The notes below the pieces were generated by a model. It saw only the letters and a list, made by a program, of their open reading frames with translations. It had not been told where the DNA came from and made no database searches. The translations under genes and the position numbers were made by a program. From Anastatus disparis (Eukaryota > Arthropoda > Insecta > Hymenoptera > Eupelmidae), in assembly GCA_017163975.1 (NCBI GenBank), contig JAFFSR010000352.1, positions 62,001 to 126,000 on the forward strand: DNA of 64,000 nt. The letters run 5' to 3'. This document shows positions 35,912 to 46,221 of this stretch, one piece after another. Each line of letters starts with the position of its first letter. Positions within the stretch are counted from its first letter, which is position 1.

Positions 35912-36280
35912 ATGTGGCGTCAAAAGACCCCTCCCCCGAAGGGATTACCAAATCTCTACTCGAAAATGGAGCCCGAAGAAATCATCAACAATGCATACTG
36001 CACGAAAGCCCAACTACCGGTGCACTACAGCAAGATGAGCCGTAAGATCATTTGCGAAAAATGTTTTTCGACAACCACGAAATACAAAAAACACTACAAG
36101 CGTTATACTCGCTTCCACAGTATTTGCCTGCCCAGAGTCCAAGAGCGACGCTGTGTCTACTGTCAAGTTTTACTACTGTACACCAGAAGAGCCAACTCCT
36201 GTAAAAAAGCCGCACATCAACACCGATTTCAAATCAACGATGAAGGTGGCACCCTAGTCAACTCCCATGGTATAACCTAA
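35912..36280 (+). CDS. Small Cys-rich accessory ORF B after env
   Basis: 122 codons from ATG 35912 to TAA 36278-36280, open throughout. It contains SRKIICEKCFS, a basic stretch (KYKKHYKRYTRFH), RCVYCQVLLLY and ANSCKKAAHQH. The CxxC pairs and His residues suggest a small zinc-binding, perhaps nucleic-acid-binding, protein. It lies 12 bases after the end of ORF A and resembles it, so the two look like a tandem duplication. Position after env and strand place both in the retroelement. Function unknown. Confidence 0.6.
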   Translation: MWRQKTPPPKGLPNLYSKMEPEEIINNAYCTKAQLPVHYSKMSRKIICEKCFSTTTKYKKHYKRYTRFHSICLPRVQERRCVYCQVLLLYTRRANSCKKAAHQHRFQINDEGGTLVNSHGIT

Positions 36281-36473
36281 TGAACCCCTTCCCCCCTCCT
36301 ACCCCTCTCGCAATCATTAAAGCATACCTTTATACAGCCATACCGCACATCTTTGTAAAATCATAATAACGAAACACTTTTTTTCTCTCATCTCATAAAT
36401 TAAATACTTTATTGGGCCATAAATTAGACTAGACTCATAAATTAACACTATCTGAAGATTTCTTTAAAATCTC

Positions 36474-36477
<4 letters not shown>
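36281..36477. other. Short non-coding stretch
   Basis: A C-rich start (CCCCTTCCCCCCTCCTACC) then AT-rich. No polypurine tract that would mark a 3' LTR start was seen. Confidence 0.4.

Positions 36478-36518
<41 letters not shown>
36478..36518. repeat. (TA)n microsatellite
   Basis: TA run preceding copy 2 of the 520-bp repeat, as for copy 1. Confidence 0.95.
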
Positions 36519-36520
<2 letters not shown>

Positions 36521-37037
36521 CTCATAGGTCCATACAAAAAAGTTTCATACTATAGTAGTCATTTTCTAACTGTACGTCGCTAAGACCAAGGGTCAATAAT
36601 TGTTAAAAAGCCATCGAAGGCACAGATCAGTCAACCAATAAAAAAATCTAAGTTTATTTTAAAATATATATTCTCTGTTGTAAATCACAATTGTGTACGA
36701 AAAAGGAAGAATATAAATAAAGTCAAAATATACAATTTAAAAATAAAACCAAACTGTGTGTATTTATCAAGAACAAAAAAACTATATATATTCCATACAT
36801 ATAGAATTAAGAAGCAAGCATTCATATCCAAGACCAGGTACAAGGTGAGTCTCAAATAAATTACAATTAATTTCTTCATTTCCAATTCTAAAAACTGGCT
36901 CTCGAGCCTACTTACTCACCCGCTACTCTAACCCTCTGCCACGCAAAAGCTTTCTATTGTGTAACCGCTCGACGCAATAGGAACTGTAACGCGCGAATAT
37001 ATTAATAATAAAAATTTATTAACGTTCGGACGTTACA
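36519..37037. repeat. Dispersed ~520-bp repeat, copy 2 (possible 3' LTR)
   Basis: Matches 14859-15382 in the same orientation, with the same (TA)n before it and the same GGACGTTACA end. It follows the errantivirus-like ORFs, where a 3' LTR would be expected. Confidence 0.75.
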
Positions 37038-37094
37038 TAGTAATAAAAAGAATGATGACAATAGTATGGTGACAGTAATGGTGACAGTAGCAAA

Positions 37095-37800
37095 TAACTT
37101 GTATACAAATTTTGGAGCGAATCTATCGAATGGTTTTCGTAAAATATAAAAAAAATAATAAATAAAAATTTTTTAAAAAATTTTTGAAATGGTCCAAAAT
37201 TAAAAGTGCGTTTAGAAAATCAGTTTTTCAAAGTTTTTCTACTTTTGGCAGTCAAAATTAAATTCCATACAAATTTTCAAACAAATTCTTCGAGTAGTTT
37301 ACGTAAAATACAAAAAAAAATGAAAAATCGAAATTTTTTAAAAATTCTTAAAATGACTAAAAAAAAAACTACGCTAAGAAAACCAATTTTTAATAGCTTA
37401 CGCACCAGTTGATCGAAAAATTGAATTGTATGGAAAATTTGAAGTAAATCCATCGAGTAGTTTTTAAGATTTTATTGGCTTAATAAATAGAAACATTTTT
37501 TTCAAAAATTTCAAAATGCTCTAAAATTAAAACTAAGCTAAGGAAATCAGTTTTTAAAAATTTATTTTATTTGGGCAATCACAAATAATTTCCATGCAAA
37601 TTTTGAAGCAAATTCATTGAGTAGTAAACAAAAAAAAACCAAAAAAATGAAAAATCGAAATTTTTGTTTTAAATGACTCCAAAATCAAAACTACTCTAGA
37701 AGAACCTATTATCAATAGCTTCCTAGCAAGTTAGTCAAAAAAATTAATTCCATGCAAAATTAGAAGCAAATCCATAGAGTAGTTTTTGAGATACAATTTA
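37095..37800. repeat. Diverged ~163-bp tandem array, about five units
   Basis: A block like CCATGCAAATTTTGAAGC followed by AAATCCATCGAGTAGTTTT recurs at about 37098, 37265, 37428, 37588 and 37748 (period 160-167). Units also share AAAATCGAAATTTTT and AAAACTACGCTAAGAAAACC. Strongly diverged; no coding. Confidence 0.75.
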
Positions 37801-37819
37801 CTAACTGAAATCATACATC

Positions 37820-37848
<29 letters not shown>
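37820..37848. repeat. (CA)n microsatellite
   Basis: About 14 CA units ending the tandem array. Confidence 0.95.
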
Positions 37849-37851
<3 letters not shown>

Positions 37852-37969
37852 TACATAAAGACATTTTCTAGAAACCACTTTTTTCGACTCCCCGAGTTTA
37901 AATATGTACAAATTAATGAAAAAAATAGAAAAAAATTTTTTTTTATTGATACAATGCTTTCTCTATGAG

Positions 37970-38110
37970 AAAGCAAAAGAAAGAGAAAATTAAGAAGGGT
38001 AGCTGAAGATGAAGAGAGTAAGAGAAAAATGAAGGAAGAAATAATAAAAAGTGAAAAAAAGATAATAAAACAAAATATAGTAAAACATAGATGAAGAGAG
38101 ATATACGTAT
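37970..38110 (+). repeat. Purine-rich tract
   Basis: About 140 bases of mostly A and G on the + strand, low complexity. Confidence 0.6.
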
Positions 38111-40199
38111 ACTGAAGCCCAAATAAGTCTTAAAAGTGAGGCCCGAAAAAAGTGCTTGTATATGATAACTCATTATATAGGACTTAATAAAAAATTGCTA
38201 TTTTTTTACGAAAAAATGCGTAGATCCGTAGGACCCAAGAACTATAGAAAAAAGTAGTTTTACTTTAATATGTAATAACTTCTAATCATATAGGAACCAA
38301 TAGAAAATGAAAATCTTATTACAACAAAAATTACACACACCTAAAAAATGTAAGAATCAGAAGAACTGGAGATTTGTGGAAAAAAGTAGTATCACTTTAA
38401 TATAAAATAGGATGATTGTTAATAAACTAATTTTTTCACGTCTATTACGCTGGCGCAGCCACTAGACAACGCCACTACCTAACCAATGCCATATTTTGTT
38501 GCTAATTTGTTGCTAATTTGTTACGCGAAAATCAATTTTGTTGCTCTAGCCGTTCCCAAGAAACACGGGCCGTGCTAGCGTAAGTCTTACGCTAGCAAGG
38601 CCACCGCTGTAACTCTTATTCTAATTAAGATATTTTAACTATTCGAATGACATAATTTGTTGCTAATTTGTTGCTAAATCATGATATTTTCCAAAATTTA
38701 AAAACAATAGTATTTGACCCTAATACCGACATCAGGCCCAGTTGAATTTCAAGAAATCAGTTATTTTTCAGGGTATGACTAAAACTAAAAAGTAATGATT
38801 TGTTGCTAATTTGTTGCTGATGATTCCACCTTGAAACAATTTTTTTGCTCCAGCCGTTCCCGAGAAACACGGGCCGTGCTAGCGTAAGTCTTACGCTAGC
38901 AAGGCCACTGCTGTAACTCTGGTTCTAATTGAGATATTTTAAAGATTCAAACGGCATAATTCGTTGCTAATTTGTTGCTGAAAGATGATGTTTTACAAAA
39001 TTCGAAAACAATAGAATTTGACCCTAATACCGACATCAGGCCTAGTTGAATTTCAAGAAATCAGTTATTTTTCAGGGTATGACTAAAACTAAAGAGTAAT
39101 AATTTGTTGCTAATTTGTTGCTGAAAGATGATGTTTTCCAAAATTCAAAAACAATGGTATTTGACCTTAATACCGACATCAGGCCCAGTTGAATTTTAAG
39201 AAATCAGTTATTTTTCAGAGTATGACTAAAACTGATGAGTAATAATTTGTTGCTAATTTGTTGCTGATAATTCCACCTTGAAACAATTTCTTTGCTCCGG
39301 CCGTTCCTGAGAAACACGGATCGTGCTAGCGTAAGTCTTACGCTAGCAAGGACACTGCTGTAACTTTTGTTCTAATTAAGATATTTTAACTTTTCGAACG
39401 GCATAATTTGTTGCTAATTTGTTGCTGAAAGATGATATTTGCTAAAATTTGAATACAATAGTATTTGATCCTAATACCGACATCAGGCCCAGTTGAGTTT
39501 CAAGAAATCAGGTATTTTTCAGGGTATGACTAAAACTAATTAGTAATTTCAATTAATTACTAATTAGTATTTCTGCCGCCCAGCATTTGCTGCATGATAT
39601 AATACATCTCGGCAGCAACGAAATGAGAGTATAAAAATGACATATTACGTTAATAAAGCTTTTCAAATCTAACTTTTCATAAATTTTGGATTTTAAAAGT
39701 TTTTAGATACGTTCTTTTATGTTTAAAAGTCGAAAGATATAAATAACATATTAACGAATTTTTAGATGCATAGCATTCATTGAATTATAATGTGTTTGAC
39801 AGGTTATGACTAAATAAGTTCTATTGTAGAAACCAAAAAAAACATATTCAAATAAAATTTTTTTGTCCAAACCTTGGGCGAAATTTATATATAGATTTGT
39901 TTTAATTGTAACTATAGATTTTTACATTTTTATTATGTATTCTATTAGTACAAAATAATTATATTATATATATTTGATTCGAATTCATAATTGTAATTTA
40001 AATAGTAATGGATTTAAGTAAGAATTGCTAAGTTTATAATACGAGCTTATATCTCCACCAATGGTCATGGTTAGGTCAACTTCTGTTTCTTCGCAACGTT
40101 TTCTTCGCGAGAGATTTTTTCTCTTGAAGCGTGGGAGGTGCGAACAGGAGGCGTATGAGTTATTTTAGCTATATAAATATATAAATATATATATAAATG

Positions 40200-40231
40200 A
40201 ATATAAATATATATATATATATATATATATG
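40200..40231. repeat. Short (TA)n run
   Basis: Inside the nested TA-flanked element. Confidence 0.85.
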
Positions 40232-40346
40232 TCGTATCAGGTATTCGGCGTTGTATGTGCAAAGCTAGTTAAACGGGTATTGAGGTTACATACATTTTAA
40301 TTCGTAGCACAACTATATTCAGTTTGCTATACTTCACATTAAAAAA

Positions 40347-40393
40347 TATAGATGATTCCATACCTCACATGGTGACGTATGGAGTCATCTATA
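40347..40393. other. 22-bp hairpin
   Basis: Arms 40347-40368 and 40372-40393 (TATAGATGA..CCATAC) pair with two mismatches around a 3-nt loop. Confidence 0.65.
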
Positions 40394-41113
40394 CGTCACA
40401 CTACAAGGTAGTAATTAGCTCTGAAGCGATCGTCGAAGTCGTAAAATTGGTTAGTTTAATCGGCGTGTTTTGTTTTTTCTTTTCACATTTTGTCCTTTAA
40501 AAAATTGATTAATCATACAAAAAAATTAGTGCAAATAATGAAAAAAAATTAGTACAAATAACAACAAAATTATTATTATAGTGAAAGTGAGACAGTGAAA
40601 AAAAACATTAATTATAAAATGTGCGTGATATGCGTGATCAGCTTGTCAAATTTGTGACACATTAATGACGGTTCCGCAGACGATCCGCGTCTACACTGTT
40701 ACCATACGTTTATTCAAATTCAAATCAAAAGAAAGAAGGATAGCGAATTTGCACATTTATAATTTGATAGTCCCTCATACCTGCTACAACGACATAGAAT
40801 CATCTACGCCATTTGTGAGTAAGAAGGATTAATACGGGGCGAATCTGTTACTCGAACCGCAGTCAATCTCGGGCGCGCTTTGCGAGACCCTCTTTTTTCT
40901 AACTCTAACTCTTTCTCTCTCTCTTTTTCTTATAAATAAAAGAACTAGTGCATCTGCTATTCATTCCTGCCGCTGCCAGCCAGTAGTACCCCTCTCGCTC
41001 GTGCAGCAAATACTGGGCGGCAGAAATAAACTAAACTTGATTCAAATACTATTGTTTTCGAATTTCGGAAAATGTTATCTTTCATCAACAAATTATGCCG
41101 TTTGAATCGTTAA

Positions 41114-42150
41114 TAGTACATTACGATCCACGTGCTCTAAGTGGTCCTTTTTAACACGGCGCGCAGTTAGCACCCGAGCGCAGCGAGGGTGCTAAGCACG
41201 TCATGTGAGAGGACCACTACGAGCATACAAATCGTATATTATTTTATAGCACGTGTGAGATAAATCCACCACACGTAATCTATACTATAGAAAATAAATT
41301 TCAACGAAATCTATACGCTCCACGAATGATAATTCGTAAATAAAAACGAACGCTATATATCAACAAAACTATGCACTCTACGAACGATAATTCGAAAAAA
41401 ATGAAAATTATATACATTATCAAAACCAAAGCCTTCACAAACAAATAAGAAAAGTAAAAACGATTTCAAAAGCATTTTTAGAGTGTGAAATTATATTGAT
41501 AATTATTAATATCACTGATATTTTATTAATAATTAAATACAATATGCTAACAAAATCTTGCCGATTATTCAAATTCATGTATACATAAGTCAGACAAAGC
41601 GAAACATCTAGTTCATTTTTCATATATGCATCTCTCTCTTTCTCATCGTTAGGCTGTATACACTGTACACGCATGCGCGCTCACAGAGGTTTTATATATT
41701 TCGACAGCTCACGGCACAATAAGAATTTATGAACTATAGTTTTCGTTTTCTTGATGCTTTTAATTCTTTATTGAGGTATTTATATTTTTTGGTTAATTGT
41801 CTACGTGTTATTATAGGTGAAAAGATATTTCTACGTATTAATAAACGTACAAAGAGTGATGGTGACGCGTGATTTCGATATGATTACTTTTTCGAACAGT
41901 ATAATAAAGTGTGAAATATATTACAGTAGTACTTTTTTACACAGTTCAAAAAAGTTGTACTTAGCTCCTGCTAAATGGTGTAGAAAACGCAGATTTAGCG
42001 CACGCAGTGCTATAATAGTACATTATTAACCTGAGGTGGAAAGGCTGGATTTACGTAACGAGTTTCGTAAAACAGCCTTTACACCAGAAGTTAATAATGA
42101 TTTTTTTCGCATGAGAGCCGAAAATGAGAAAAGAAGTTGCGATTTTGAGG
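41114..42150. other. Unclassified insertion in the right arm of the foldback
   Basis: It interrupts the repeat unit after GCCGTTTGAATCGTTAA; the unit resumes near 42150. Near its left end is a hairpin TTAGCACCC (41167-41175) / GGGTGCTAA (41187-41195). Near its right end is a second hairpin at about 42022-42100 (GTGGAAAGGCTG against CAGCCTTTACAC). TAGTACATTA occurs near both ends. No gene found. Confidence 0.4.
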
Positions 42151-43108
42151 TTAGAATACGGAAAAATATCTCAATTAGAACCAGAGTTACAGCAGTGGCC
42201 TTGCTAGCGTAAGACTTACGCTAGCACGGCCCGTGTTTCTCGGCTGGAGCAAAAAAATTGTTGCAAGGTGGAATCATCAGCAACAAATCAGCAACAAATT
42301 ATTACTCATCAGTTTTAGTCATACTCTGAAAAATGCTTGATTTCTCAAAATTCAACTGCGCCTGATGTCGGTATTAGGGTCAAATACTATTGTTTTCGAA
42401 TTTTGGGAAACATCATCTTTCAGCAACAAATCAGCAACAAATTATTACTCATTAGTTTAAGTCATACCCTGAAAGATAACTGATTTCTTGAAATTCAACT
42501 GGGCCTGATGTCGGTATTAGGGTCAAATACTATTGTTCTCGAATTTTGGAAAACCTCATCTTTTAGCAACAAATTAGCAACAAATTATGCCGTTCGAATA
42601 GTTAAAATATCTTAATTAGAATAAGAGTTACTGCAGTGGCCTTGCTAGCGTAAGACTTACGCTAGCACGGCCCGTGTTTCTCGGGAACGGCTGGAGCAAA
42701 AAAATTGTTTCAAGGTGGAATCATCAGCAACAAATTAACAACAAATTATTACTCTTTAGTTTTTGTCATACCCTGAAAAATAACTGATTTCTTGAAATTC
42801 AACTGGGCCTGATGTCGGTATTAGGGTCAAATACTATTGTTTTCGAATTTTGGAAAATATCATCTTTCAGCAACAAATTAGCAACAAATTCTGCCGTTCG
42901 AATAGTTAAAATATCGTAATTAGAATAAGAGTTACAGCAGTGGCCTTGCTAGCGTAAGACTTACGCTAGCACAGCCCATGTTTCTCGGGAACGGCTAGAG
43001 CAACAAAATTGATTTTTGCGTAACAAATTAGCAACAAATTAGCAACAAAATATGGTAATGGTTAGGTAGTGGCGTTTTCTAGTGGCTGTGCCAGCGTAAT
43101 AGACGTAA

Positions 43109-43559
43109 TTTTTTCTTTAGTCTGAAAGCAAGTCAAGTGTAGACTTTAATAATATGTACATCTATATCATATAAGCAATACAATTTTGATAGTTATCATT
43201 TGATTTTGCATAAATAACCTATATGAAATAACAAAATATGATACGAAACTCAATGCATGATTCAAAGTTCTCTTACGTTTGTGGTAAAATATCCATCGCT
43301 GACATTTGAGATACACATTCGGAAAAATATCCTATCCACCAAGTGTACATGTTCATTTTTGATGAAATGCATATAATTAATTTTACCAATTTTCAATAAA
43401 GAGCAAATATATGTAGTTTAACATTCAAAATAAAAGTAGCTAAAACAACAACAAAAAATAAATTTTAAACATAGATTCACTTTATACTAAAAATCAGTGA
43501 AACTACAAAATATAAAATAATGATATAGAACCAGGAACATTGAAAAAACAATAGAAAAC
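43109..43559. other. Non-coding stretch
   Basis: Nothing recognised except the short block at about 43131 shared with 12180. Confidence 0.4.
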
Positions 43560-43848
43560 TCGAGAGTCGCCCGTATAGCTCTGTCCTCCTCTAATCTAAA
43601 TTTTCGTTATAATTAATAAATTAAATATAGTCTAAAAAGGAAAAAACAGTTGAACTTGACTTCATTTTTTCCGTTTCGGACTATACTCGGAAAATAATGA
43701 AAATTTTATATTTTTAATAGAATAGAATCCTTTGCTCGTTTTTTGCTCTACAGCTCTCAGCCCCTACATTTGTATATACATATTTAATTCATCAATTATA
43801 ACGAAAATTTAGATTAGACAAGGACAAAGGTATATGGCCGACTCTTAA
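43560..43848. mobile_element. TTAA foldback MITE, family member 3
   Basis: The right TTAA is intact (43845-43848); the left one is mutated to TCGA (43560-43563). Ends GAGTCGCCCGTATAGCTCTG and GAGTCGGCCATATACC, both leading into TCTAATCTAAATTTTCG. The interior is most like member 1. Confidence 0.8.
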
Positions 43849-43996
43849 GCTTTGTTTCCAAGAATATTTCACTTCAAATAGTATATTTTTCACCTAGGAA
43901 AAAAGTAAAGAATGTCCTAAATCGTATGTGAATTGTAAGGCAGAATTTACAAAAGTCGAAAATTAAGGTTGGCTCCATAAGTGATTGTAAGTATCA

Positions 43997-44468
43997 CCTG
44001 TGTTTAAATTCAAATCATTTTTCCGAAAATGATGGTATACAAATTTTACATGGATAGTTTTAAAGGTATTTTGCTTAACTTGAAAAAAAGTGTATTTTTG
44101 TGTGTAGAATAACCTTAAATTTTCTCAAAATTTTTTGTGCATTTTAATTTTTTTTATATTGTTGCGGTATTCTTATATACATGTATACCATACTCTTGTA
44201 AGAGTACCGTAACAATATCAAAAAAATTAAAATGCACAAAAAATTTCGAGAAAATTTAAGGTTATTCTACACACAAAAATACACTTTTTTTATCTGGCAT
44301 TTTTCTATATCTCCTCTCATTAAGCAGATATCGCTAAATCTCGGTCAATTTTGAACCTAAAAAAAAACTAAAATATGAATTTCAAGTTAAGCAAAATACC
44401 TTTAAAACTAGCAGTGTAAAATTTTTCTACCATCATTTTCCGAAAAATGATTTAAATTTAAACATAGG
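43997..44468. mobile_element. AT-rich foldback element
   Basis: Inverted ends CCTGTGTTTAAAT / CCTATGTTTAAAT, with long pairing arms (AACCTTAAATTTTCTC and AAATTAAAATGCACAAAAAA). The right arm carries an extra ~95 bp (about 44292-44388). No ORF and no clear target duplication. Confidence 0.7.
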
Positions 44469-44737
44469 CGAATAAAAAAATTTTTTTTTTCTATTTTTAA
44501 GTTGTAATATTTCTCAGACAAGTACTCATAATTAAATTGCCAATACACCATTAAAAAGTCCTCACAAATGCGTTTAAAATGAGTGGTCTTGGAGTTCTGT
44601 ACGACCAAAGAAGATAGACCCTTATAGAAAGATACTTCTGGGTTAAATTTTTTGTCCGAAACGCTGGGTAACACTTTAACATTGATTGTATATTTATACA
44701 TATGAAAAATTTGATATATATAGATATAAAAATACAT
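44469..44737 (-). CDS. Unrecognised ORF fragment
   Basis: A minus-strand frame from 44737 reads TINVKVLPSVSDKKFNPEVS, then FKRICEDFLMVYWQFNYEYL and SEKYYNLKIEKK, before running into the neighbouring foldback. Composition looks more protein-like than nearby ORFs, but I recognise no family and the downstream end is clearly lost to the insertion. Could be a transposase scrap or chance. Confidence 0.2.
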
Positions 44738-45438
44738 GGGATCTAGTGGTGCCCTCAGTAGCTGGGTAACTCATTTTTGACAGAAATTTCCCATTTAAGA
44801 TACAAAATTTTTAATTAGTACTTTTTTTCTCAAGAGTGGCTCTTTTTTATTGGACCTCACTGTATTTATTTAAAAAATTTATGGTATAAACAAAAAAAAA
44901 CCAACAATAAAGAAAGATGAGTGCCAACTAAAGGAAGAATGCTAATTTAATTTAAAAATGCAACTGATGAGTTAAAATTTAAATAAAAAATGTTGTAAAT
45001 TCTTAGCTTTTTCTAGAGTTATGGAGTTATGATTTATAAATAGACTTTCTAATAGTTTTTATAGCAATTGTGTCTATATCTATCGCAAATTAATTTATTA
45101 CCACTTTATGAATCTGTTTCCCTAATAGTGTAATACGCATATTGAATTATTTTGCAACAAAAAAAAAATTTTTTTTATAATAATTGATGCTTTATATTCT
45201 CTTTTCTTTGTCATTTCAAAACAAAATTTTTTTTAAATTTGAATATTGGTTGAAGTAGTTTGTAAAACATTAGAAATCAATGATTCTGTTCATTTTAAAA
45301 CTAGGTATTTTCAAAAATAGAAATTTACAATCGCTTTTTTACAGTTGAAATAAATATCTACAGATCTATGTAAAATTGATTTTAAAGAAAAAGTTTTATC
45401 TCTGAAATAAATACTGAAAATCAGTGTAGTTAAACATA

Positions 45439-45708
45439 ATGTTTGAACGCTGTGGATTGGCTTGTAGTCATAATAATTCTGAATTATTCTATTTTACTTA
45501 CAAGAAGATCACCCCATCTCCGAGAAACAGATTTGGCTCAAACTTCAGGATATTTTTTTTTGTTATAGTTATTAAAGGAGGACAGGTGTCACTAATTCTA
45601 CTTGGAGGAAAACACAAATTCGTAAGAAAAAAGGATTATATTATAAAAAAAAAGAAAAGTGGATTTCATCCATTTGTTAATATAGCAGACTATCACCTGA
45701 TTGTGTAA
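45439..45708 (+). CDS. Unrecognised 89-codon ORF
   Basis: Starts MFERCGLACSHNNSELF and ends at 45708. The middle is hydrophobic (IFFFVIVIKGGQVSLILL) and the C-terminal part basic. No family recognised; AT-rich context makes a chance ORF possible. Confidence 0.15.
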   Translation: MFERCGLACSHNNSELFYFTYKKITPSPRNRFGSNFRIFFFVIVIKGGQVSLILLGGKHKFVRKKDYIIKKKKSGFHPFVNIADYHLIV

Positions 45709-46218
45709 TAAATGAGTCTACACATTCAGGGTATAGTCGCTGAGTGCATGGCAACGTATAAGAGAAAAATCTCTTTCTCTTGAAGAGAGAGCAAGAGTGC
45801 ATCCGAATCATTCAAGCGCTGATCTTCTAATAATCGGTCTTCGCGACGCGCTCTTGCCTTTCGTCGAGAGAAAGTGATCCCCTCCCATTGATAGCGTCGC
45901 GCGCACCAATCTTATATGATACAATTAAACAGCCTTTCAGGCCTTTTCTTCTTTTTTATTTCTTCTTCTTGCTCCTTCTCCTCTCTCTTTCTACCTAGAG
46001 GTTTTCCCATAGACAAAAGAGAGCAAGAGAGGGACTTATAATGCATGTATGTGATTTTTCTGTGTATGAGTGTTCTGTGCGCTGCAACGCTTACAGATCC
46101 CTCGTATCATATTTAAATACCATTTAGTAAATTTATTTAATTGTTAATTGTTTATTAATTACTTTTTAATTAACAATTTGTAACTTCTTCAACGCAAGTT
46201 GTTTTAATTAACTTGTAT
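45709..46218. other. Non-coding stretch, promoter-like composition
   Basis: Mixed composition with GAGAGA clusters and CpG, resembling a promoter or UTR, but no gene can be attached to it. Confidence 0.3.
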
Positions 46219-46221
46219 TTA

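Larger units (their letters stand above)
39570..41026. mobile_element. Nested TA-flanked element in the foldback centre
   Basis: TIRs TTTCTGCCGCCCAGCATTTG and TTTCTGCCGCCCAGTATTTG, flanked by TA (39568-39569 and 41027-41028). 1.46 kb without a recognisable transposase. TA suggests a non-autonomous Tc1/mariner-type element. Confidence 0.7.
38437..43108. mobile_element. Giant foldback with arms of tandem repeats and a 23-bp palindrome
   Basis: The outer ends CACGTCTATTACGCTGGC (38437) and its near-complement (ending 43108) are inverted, followed inward by matching CCACTACCTAACCA. Both arms (38437-39540 and about 42150-43108, plus a piece at 41036-41113) are tandem units of GTTGCTAATTTGTTGCT blocks, CCGACATCAGGCCCAGTTG and a palindrome with arms GCTAGCGTAAG. 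The palindrome lies at 38574, 38878, 39325 (left) and 42204, 42644, 42948 (right); spacings are 304 and 447 on the left and 440 and 304 on the right, mirror images. No ORF. Tandem-repeat arms recall Drosophila Foldback elements. Two other insertions sit in the centre. Confidence 0.82.

Noticed and set aside
37095..37800. CRISPR-like periodicity
   Set aside because: Period ~163 bp with diverged units and no spacers; eukaryotic context. It is a tandem array.
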